DNA of 64,000 bases, from the NCBI RefSeq assembly GCF_002563715.1, contig NZ_PDJJ01000001.1:186001-250000 (forward strand), in the 5' to 3' direction. Of the stretch, positions 58,771 to 64,000 are shown piece by piece. This DNA comes from Isoptericola jiangsuensis. GTDB lineage: Bacteria > Actinomycetota > Actinomycetes > Actinomycetales > Cellulomonadaceae. The position numbers and the translations under genes are program-made. Within the stretch, counting starts at the first letter, position 1. Every line of letters starts with the position of its first letter. A model generated the notes under the pieces. It was given only the letters and a program-made list of their open reading frames with translations, was not told the origin of the DNA and ran no database searches.

Positions 58771-59808
58771 TCACGGACGCACGAGGACCTTGATCCGCTC
58801 GCGCGAGTCCATGAGCCGGTAGCCCTCGGCCACGTCGTCGAGCGAGACCTCGGCGTCGAACACGGCGCCGGGATCGAGCTCGCCGTTCAGCACCTGGGCG
58901 ATCGCGTCCTCGATGTACGCCCGCACGGGCGCCGGGCCGCCGTTGAGCGTGGCGTTCTTGCCGAACAGGGACCCGAAGCCGACGGGCGCCTCCTCGTACT
59001 GCGGCACGCCCACGCGGGAGATGACGCCGCCGGGGCGGACGATCCGGTAGGCCTGCTCGTAGGCGGGCATGTGGCCCACGGCCTCGAGCACGGCGTGCGC
59101 ACCCTCGCCGCCGGTGAGCTCCATGACCTGCGCGACGCCCTCGTCGCCGCGCTCGGCGACGACGTCCGTCGCGCCCCACTGGCGGCCGAGGTCCGTGCGG
59201 TCCTTGTGCCGGCCCATGAGGACGATCTTCGCGGCGCCCATCTGCTGCGCCGCGAGCACCGCGGACAGGCCGACGGCGCCGTCACCGATCACGACGACGG
59301 TCTGCCCCGGCCGCACCTTCGCCATGAAGGCGGCGTGGTAGCCGGTCAGGTAGACGTCCGCCAGCGTCAGCAGCGAGGGCAGGAGCTTCTCGTCGACGTC
59401 CGCCGGGAGCTTGACCAGCGTGCCCGACGCCTGCGGGACGCGGATCTTCTCCGCCTGGGCCCCGCCGACGCCGCCCGCGCCGTACCACCCGCCGTGCTGG
59501 CAGGCCGTGTGGAAGCCCTCGCGGCAGAACGGGCAGGTGTTGTCCGAGTACGCGAAGGGGGAGACGACGAGGTCGCCCGGCGCGAGATCGGTGACCGCGT
59601 CGCCGACCTGCTCCACGACACCGAGGAACTCGTGGCCCATCGGGACGCCCTCCGAGCCCGCGGGCCTGGAGTGGTAGGGGTGCAGGTCGGAGCCGCAGAC
59701 GCACGCCAGGGTGATCCGCACGACCGCGTCGGTCGGCTCCTGGACCGTCGGGTCGGGGACCTCCTCGACGCGGACGTCGCCGGCGCCGTACATGAACGTT
59801 GCTCGCAT
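58771..59808 (-). CDS. Zinc-dependent alcohol dehydrogenase (MDR family)
   Basis: A 345-residue dehydrogenase. The catalytic zinc ligands are Cys38 in CVCGSDLHPYH, His59-Glu60 in PMGHEFLG, and a later Glu. TCPFCREGFHTACQHGGW holds the structural zinc Cys cluster. The NAD(P) motif is VVVIGDGAVGLSAVLAAQQMGA. It resembles the IMP-dehydrogenase-like zinc ADHs often found with AKR genes in stress islands. Substrate is unknown. It lies 57 bases after the aldo/keto reductase gene on the same strand. Confidence 0.92.
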   Translation of the reverse strand: MRATFMYGAGDVRVEEVPDPTVQEPTDAVVRITLACVCGSDLHPYHSRPAGSEGVPMGHEFLGVVEQVGDAVTDLAPGDLVVSPFAYSDNTCPFCREGFHTACQHGGWYGAGGVGGAQAEKIRVPQASGTLVKLPADVDEKLLPSLLTLADVYLTGYHAAFMAKVRPGQTVVVIGDGAVGLSAVLAAQQMGAAKIVLMGRHKDRTDLGRQWGATDVVAERGDEGVAQVMELTGGEGAHAVLEAVGHMPAYEQAYRIVRPGGVISRVGVPQYEEAPVGFGSLFGKNATLNGGPAPVRAYIEDAIAQVLNGELDPGAVFDAEVSLDDVAEGYRLMDSRERIKVLVRP

Positions 59809-59865
59809 GGTGGGGAAGCCTCTCGATGGTGCGTGTGCTGGTGCGTGAAGGTCCGCGTGCGCGCC

Positions 59866-60882
59866 TCAGCGGCGGCGCGCCGCCGGGGTCAGCTCGTGGG
59901 TGCCGTAGCTGTCGTCGTCGGGGTTGACCGTCACCCCGGGCGCGACGATCTCGTCGATCCGGTCCAGGACGTCCGCCGGGAGCGTCAGCTCCGCCGCGGG
60001 CAGGTAGGACTCCAGCTGCTCCAGGGTGCGCGGCCCGACGATCGCCGACGTCACGCCCGGATGGTTGATCACGAACGCGATCGCCATCTCCAGCAGCGAC
60101 AGACCGGCCTCGTCGGCGAGCAGCGCCAGATCCTCGACCACGTCGAGCTTGCGCTGGTTCGCCGGGCTCGACATGTCGAACCGGGCCCCCGGGCGGGCAG
60201 CCGACGTCGGGGCGGACGCCGCCCCCTTGCGCCAGCGGCCGGACAACCAGCCGCCGCTCAACGGGCTGTACGTGAACGTCCCCATGCCGAACCGCTGCAC
60301 GGTCGGCAGGACGTCCTGCTCGATGCCGCGCACCAGCATCGAGTACGGCGGCTGCTCGGTGACGAACCGCTCCAGGTTCCGGTCCCGCGACGCCCACTGC
60401 GCCTCGACGATCTGCGAACCCGAGTACGACGACGAGCCGATGTACCGCACCTTGCCCTGGCGGACCAGGTTCGTCAGCGCGCCGAGCGTCTCCGTCACGT
60501 CCGTGTCCGGGCTCGGGCGGTGCACCTGGTAGAGGTCCAGGTGGTCGGTCCTCAGCCGGCGCAGCGTGCTCTCGACCTCGCGGACGATCCACCGCCGCGA
60601 ACCGCCCCGGTGGTTCGGGTCGTCGTCCATCGGCATGAAGAACTTGCTCGCCAGGAACACGTCGTCACGACGACCGGCCAGCGCGTCGCCGACGATCTCC
60701 TCCGACACCCCCGCCGAGTACACGTCGGCCGTGTCCACCACGTTGATCCCGGCGTCCAGCGCACGGTGGACGATCCGGATCGAGTCCTCGCGGTCCTCGT
60801 TGCCCCACGGGCCGAACATCATCGCCCCGAGGGTCAACGGGCTCACCTGGACGCCGGTGCGTCCGAGCGGTCGGTACTGCAT
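59866..60882 (-). CDS. Aldo/keto reductase (AKR, YghZ/Tas-like)
   Basis: A 338-residue TIM-barrel reductase. It starts MQYRPLGRTGVQVSPLTLGAMMFG. The tetrad residues lie in VVDTADVYSAG (Asp and Tyr), DVFLASKFF (Lys) and DLYQVHRPS (His). The C-terminal cofactor site is SAIVGPRTLEQLESYLPAAELTL. ATG 60882 has GGAGAGGAG upstream. The 180 bases before it are occupied by a duplicated 84-bp segment. Confidence 0.92.
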   Translation of the reverse strand: MQYRPLGRTGVQVSPLTLGAMMFGPWGNEDREDSIRIVHRALDAGINVVDTADVYSAGVSEEIVGDALAGRRDDVFLASKFFMPMDDDPNHRGGSRRWIVREVESTLRRLRTDHLDLYQVHRPSPDTDVTETLGALTNLVRQGKVRYIGSSSYSGSQIVEAQWASRDRNLERFVTEQPPYSMLVRGIEQDVLPTVQRFGMGTFTYSPLSGGWLSGRWRKGAASAPTSAARPGARFDMSSPANQRKLDVVEDLALLADEAGLSLLEMAIAFVINHPGVTSAIVGPRTLEQLESYLPAAELTLPADVLDRIDEIVAPGVTVNPDDDSYGTHELTPAARRR

Positions 60883-60900
60883 CAGAACTCCTCTCCACGG

Positions 60901-61076
60901 TCGGCCGGAGCCTGCGCCGCGCGTCGGGCGGGTGCCTCGTTCCTCGGCCCCCACCCTGTGCTGCGCTCCGGCTCAGGCCTCGGGCCGGATGGTCGGCCGG
61001 AGCCTGCGCTGCGCGTCGGGCGGGTGCCTCGTTCCTCGGCCCCCACCCTGTGCTGCGCTCCGGCTCAGGCCTCGGG
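60901..61076. repeat. 84-bp direct duplication with 92-bp period
   Basis: Positions 60901-60984 and 60993-61076 match at all but one base (C60918 against T61010). The second copy includes the last codons and stop of the aldo/keto reductase gene at 61065. Each unit also holds an internal GCCGGAGC/GCTCCGGC stem, so each could form a terminator. Confidence 0.9.
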
Positions 61077-61958
61077 GATGTCGCGGCCGAAGGTCTCCAA
61101 CGTGATCGCCTCCGGCTCCGGCCCGCCGCGCACGCCGGTGTCGAGGGCGTCGATCGCCGCGAGCTCTGCGTCGGACAGCTCGAAGCCGAGCACGTCGAAG
61201 TTCTCGGCGATGCGGCTGGGGGTGACCGACTTCGGGATGGCGGAACGGCCCTGCTGCAGGTGCCAGCGCAGCATCACCTGCGCGGCGGTGGCGTCGTGCG
61301 CCGCCGCGATGCCCAGGATCGTGGGGTCCTGCAGCGTGCTGGTGTGCTCGCCGTCCCGGTAGAACGTGATGCCGCCGATCGGCGACCACGCCTGCGTGAG
61401 GATGCCGTGCGCGGCGTCCGCGGCCAGCACGTCGGGCTGGCGGAAGTACGGGTGCACCTCGACCTGGTTGACGGCCGGCACGACGGTCGTCGCGTCCAGG
61501 AGCCGGTCCAGGTGCTCGGGCATGAAGTTGCTGACACCGATCGCGCGGACCTTGCCGTCCGCGAGGAGCTTCTCCAGGGCGCGGTACGCGTCGACGGTGA
61601 GGTCGAACCGGCTCGGCAGCGCCTGGTGCAGGATCAGCAGGTCGAGCTGCTCCACGCCGAGCTTGCCGGCGCTCTTGTCGAACGCGTGCAGCGTCGCGTC
61701 GTACCCGAAGTCGCTGATCCACACCTTCGTCTCCAGGAAGATGTCGTCCCGGGGGACGCCGGAGCGGCGGATCGCCTCGCCGACCTCCCGCTCGTTGCCG
61801 TACGCCGCGGCGGTGTCCACGTGGCGGTAGCCGGTGGCCAGCGCGGCCTCGACCGCGGTGACCGTCTCGTCGGGCGGGGTCTGGAAGACGCCGTACCCGA
61901 GGGCGGGCATCTCGACCCCGTTGTTCAGGGTGAGGGCGGGGATCTGGTTCACGGTCAT
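61065..61958 (-). CDS. Aldo/keto reductase (AKR3/5-like)
   Basis: A 297-residue 2,5-diketogluconate-reductase-type enzyme. IPALTLNNGVEMPALGYGVFQT opens the chain. The tetrad is in YRHVDTAAAYGNE (Asp, Tyr), FLETKVW (Lys) and LLILHQALP (His). The NADPH site is SAIPKSVTPSRIAENFDVL. ATG 61958 is the family start, but the reading frame continues upstream without a stop through an MFS remnant to 62579, so a fused product is possible. The Shine-Dalgarno for 61958 (GAGAGG) is only one base away, which is poor. Confidence 0.9.
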   Translation of the reverse strand: MTVNQIPALTLNNGVEMPALGYGVFQTPPDETVTAVEAALATGYRHVDTAAAYGNEREVGEAIRRSGVPRDDIFLETKVWISDFGYDATLHAFDKSAGKLGVEQLDLLILHQALPSRFDLTVDAYRALEKLLADGKVRAIGVSNFMPEHLDRLLDATTVVPAVNQVEVHPYFRQPDVLAADAAHGILTQAWSPIGGITFYRDGEHTSTLQDPTILGIAAAHDATAAQVMLRWHLQQGRSAIPKSVTPSRIAENFDVLGFELSDAELAAIDALDTGVRGGPEPEAITLETFGRDIPEA

Positions 61959-62579
61959 GCCTCTCACGGTAGGAACGGGACGGGTGCGGCGGGAGGCCCT
62001 GCTGGTACCCCGCTCACCGGACACCCCTCGAGCCTGACGCCGCACGCCGGCGGCGCTCGGCAGGACGAGGACGACGGCGGCCACCAGTGCCGCGCCCAGC
62101 AGCACCGACCCGGCGAGCATCGCCCCGCCGAACGTCGTCGTGACGGCCAGGACCAGGCTCAGGCCCAGCGCGCCGCCGAGCTGGTGGAACGTGTTGACGA
62201 CACCCGAGGCCGCGCCGGCGTCCGCCGCGTCGACCCGGGCGATCCCGGACGCCGTCAGCGGCCCGAAAGCGAGCCCCTGCCCGGCGCCGATCAGCGCCAT
62301 CGGCAGCGCCACCCCGACGGCGTACGACGTGCCGTCGTCGATCAGGCCCAGCCACGCCATGCCCGCCACCGCGAGCACGAGGCCCGCGACGAGCAGCACC
62401 GGCCCGCTCGTGCGCCGCTGGAGGCGCGGCACGGCGAGCGCGACGACGAAGTTCACCGCCGTCATCGGGAAGTACGCCACCCCCGCCAGGAGCGCGGAGA
62501 ACCCGCGCACGTCCTGCAGGTACTGGCTGGTGCGGGACGGCGCGGCCGAGGACGGGGCCGGGGTGCGGGTGGTGGTCAT
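61959..62579 (-). pseudogene. Truncated DHA2 MFS exporter, in frame with the aldo/keto reductase
   Basis: From ATG 62579 the frame reads a normal MFS tail (MTTTRTPAPSSAAPSRT) and then jumps straight to TSQYLQDVRGFSALLAGVAYFP, which corresponds to about helix 8 of a 14-helix drug exporter. The remaining helices follow (FGPLTASGIARVDAADAGAASGVVNTFHQLGGALG) to about 62035. Roughly the first 250 residues are missing, and no stop separates it from the downstream reductase. It looks like an in-frame internal deletion plus loss of the stop. Confidence 0.8.
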
Positions 62580-62680
62580 GACGTCCATCCCACGACGGCC
62601 GGTGCTCGCGGGGGAGTCCCGGACGTGCCCGGTACCGGCAGTACCTCCCGCGCGCGGGCGCCGGGACGTACCGTCGAGGC

Positions 62681-63616
62681 ATGGACCTGAAGGCCGAGAC
62701 ACGAGAGTTCCTCGCCTCGCGCCGCGCCCGGATCACCCCGGACCGCGCGGGGCTTCCCGCCTACGGCGGCAACCGGCGCGTGCCGGGGCTGCGGCGCGAG
62801 GAGGTCGCGATGCTCGCCGGCGTCAGCGTCGACTACTACACGCGCCTCGAACGCGGGAACCTCGGCGGCGTGTCCGAGTCCGTGCTGGAGGCGCTCGCGG
62901 AGGCGCTCCAGCTCGACGAGGCCGAACGGCTCCACCTCGCCGACCTCGCGCGGGCCGCCAACGCGAGCGGCGCCGCACGGACGCGGGCGAAGCGTCGCAG
63001 GCCCGCCACCGTGCGGCCCGTCGTGCAGCGCATGGTCGACACCATGACGGGTGCCGCCGTCGCCGTCCGCAACGGCCGCCTCGACGTCCTCGCCACCAAC
63101 ACGCTCGGCCGCGCCCTGTACGCGCCCATGTACGACTCCCCGTCGTACGACCCCGCCGGGCCGCTCAACACCGCCCGCTTCCACTTCCTCGACGTCCCCG
63201 GCGCGCAACGCTTCTGGGGCGACCGGTGGGCGAAGGTGTCGCACGACGCCGTCGCCATCCTGCGCACCGAGGCCGGGCGCAACCCCTACGACTCGACGCT
63301 CACCGGGCTCGTCGGCGAGCTGTCCACCCGCAGCGAGGACTTCCGCCGCCTGTGGGCGTCGCACGACGTCCGCCTGCACCGCACCGGCACCAAGGTGTTC
63401 CACCACCCGGCCGTGGGCGACCTCGAGCTCGACTACGAGGCGCTCGAGCTGCCCGGCGACCCCGGGCTCCAGCTCAACGTGTACACCGCCGCGCCCGGCT
63501 CGCCGTCCGACGACGGGCTGCGGCTGCTGGCGACCTGGGCGGCGACGGCGCTCGCCGAGTCCGCCACGTCGTCGGGTCCGACCGCCGAGGGTGCGCCGAC
63601 CGCGCGGGCGGACTGA
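62681..63616 (+). CDS. XRE-family regulator with MmyB-like ligand domain
   Basis: A 311-residue regulator. The HTH is VPGLRREEVAMLAGVSVDYYTRLERGN (residues 34-60). The C-terminal part is the MmyB-like PAS-type domain common in actinobacteria (DVLATNTLGRALYAPMYD, NTARFHFLDVPGAQRFWGDRWAKVSHDAVAILRTEAGRNPYD, HHPAVGDLELDYEALELPGDPGLQLNVYTAAPGSPS). In related genomes such regulators lie next to the MFS or dehydrogenase gene they control. Here it is divergent from the MFS remnant and the reductase cluster. Confidence 0.93.
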   Translation: MDLKAETREFLASRRARITPDRAGLPAYGGNRRVPGLRREEVAMLAGVSVDYYTRLERGNLGGVSESVLEALAEALQLDEAERLHLADLARAANASGAARTRAKRRRPATVRPVVQRMVDTMTGAAVAVRNGRLDVLATNTLGRALYAPMYDSPSYDPAGPLNTARFHFLDVPGAQRFWGDRWAKVSHDAVAILRTEAGRNPYDSTLTGLVGELSTRSEDFRRLWASHDVRLHRTGTKVFHHPAVGDLELDYEALELPGDPGLQLNVYTAAPGSPSDDGLRLLATWAATALAESATSSGPTAEGAPTARAD

Positions 63617-63647
63617 CCGGGCCGGTCGGCCGTGCGCCCGCACCCGC

Positions 63648-63704
63648 CGAGCGTCTCTGAACGTCCGCCGTCAGGGCCGTTTCGCTGACGTTCGGAGACG
63701 CTCG
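63648..63704. repeat. Long intergenic palindrome, copy 4
   Basis: Arms 63648-63665 and 63687-63704 are 18 bases with one mismatch, loop 21 bases with a GTCAG/CTGAC inner stem. The right arm has CTCCGA where other copies have CTCTGA, so the stop codon that other copies offer is lost on the minus strand. Confidence 0.85.
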
Positions 63705-64000
63705 ACGCGCGCGGGGACGGGCGGCACGGGGACCGGCACGGGGTCGGGGAACGATCCGTCGCCGAACAGGATCTGCCGGGCCGCGGCGCGTCCCGGTGGC
63801 GTGCGCAGGGCGGCGACCCCGGCCTCGGCGACGGCCGGCGTGCGGACGAGGCTCAGTCCGCGCCGCATCGCGATCCGGCCGCGGAACTGCGTCCGCAACG
63901 CGGCGCCGTCGTAGTGGCGCAGCGGGTCGGGCCGGCCGGTGCGCAGGGCATCGTCGAGGACGTCGACGGCGTGCGCGGACTGGCGCAGGCACGGGTCGAG
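63671..64000 (-). CDS. Partial protein, possibly the C-terminus of an FAD-dependent oxidoreductase
   Basis: The gene enters from the right edge; 109 residues are visible. Helical text such as SAHAVDVLDDALRTGRPDPLRHYDGAAL followed by an Arg-rich AMRRGLSLVRTPAVAEAG resembles the end of FAD monooxygenase or geranylgeranyl-reductase-like proteins, but this is a weak call. The end runs PVPVPVPPVPARVERLRTSAKRP and the last dozen residues come from palindrome copy 4. Confidence 0.45.
   Translation of the reverse strand, partial: LDPCLRQSAHAVDVLDDALRTGRPDPLRHYDGAALRTQFRGRIAMRRGLSLVRTPAVAEAGVAALRTPPGRAAARQILFGDGSFPDPVPVPVPPVPARVERLRTSAKRP

Noticed and set aside
46751-63704. Palindromes considered as insertion-sequence ends
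   Set aside because: No transposase lies between any two copies, each copy is self-contained, and there are no target duplications I can see.

Overview
The window is 64 kb of very GC-rich DNA with strong G/C third-position bias, GTG and TTG starts and many 4-base ATGA/GTGA overlaps. This fits a high-GC Gram-positive actinobacterium. The mix of secreted enzymes, F420/deazaflavin-type reductases, DUF4235 and DUF5808 proteins and paired SMR exporters suggests Micrococcales (Cellulomonas, Cellulosimicrobium, Promicromonospora or relatives), but genus cannot be fixed from sequence alone. It looks like ordinary chromosome. I see no tRNA or rRNA gene, no CRISPR array, no complete insertion sequence and no prophage. 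No gene-free stretch exceeds about 250 bases.

Layout. 1-6.4 kb: end of a PAP2 phosphatase, catalase, PspC, DedA and GyrI-like proteins, then a guanidine-III riboswitch driving two Gdx-type SMR exporters, a frameshifted GNAT gene, a VapBC-like toxin-antitoxin pair and DUF4235. 6.4-10.5 kb: a drug exporter, a secreted Ig-like protein with a collapsed tandem copy, and a deazaflavin reductase. 10.5-14.1 kb: a partner-switching module of STAS antagonist, anti-sigma kinase and a bacteriophytochrome fused to a SpoIIE-type phosphatase. 14.2-19.3 kb: sulfatase plus an SsuABC-type transporter, for growth on sulfate esters or sulfonates. 19.4-23.7 kb: cupin, LuxR regulator, ArfB, a quinone-reductase-like enzyme and DUF1304, the last two divergent from a TetR gene across a 42-bp palindrome. 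23.7-26.8 kb: a fully overlapping molybdate operon with a HTH-molbindin regulator at its head. 27-30.6 kb: a coupled acetyltransferase, TetR, MFS and adenine deaminase operon.

31-41.4 kb: a lipoprotein, a small Cys-rich protein, a CstR-like regulator with a persulfide reductase-rhodanese enzyme and a perfect operator, a UBP zinc finger, a 1,457-residue subtilase, and a degenerate receiver fused to a thioredoxin-reductase-like domain. 41.4-46.7 kb: ABC-2 drug exporter, fasciclin protein, DJ-1/PfpI protein, thioesterase and an SBF-like transporter. 46.8-53 kb: a LacI regulator divergent from a complete branched-chain amino acid/amide-type (Liv) ABC operon with tandem LacI boxes. 53-57.4 kb: a 1,397-residue secreted PQQ-type sugar dehydrogenase-like protein. 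57.4-64 kb: DUF2255, carboxymuconolactone decarboxylase-like, alcohol dehydrogenase, two aldo/keto reductases, an MFS remnant, an XRE regulator and a partial gene.

Four related long palindromes (46.75, 52.93, 57.36 and 63.65 kb) sit at gene ends in the last third and supply at least one stop codon. The most interesting parts are the probable red-light-controlled partner switch, the guanidine riboswitch-exporter unit, the persulfide cluster and the palindrome family.
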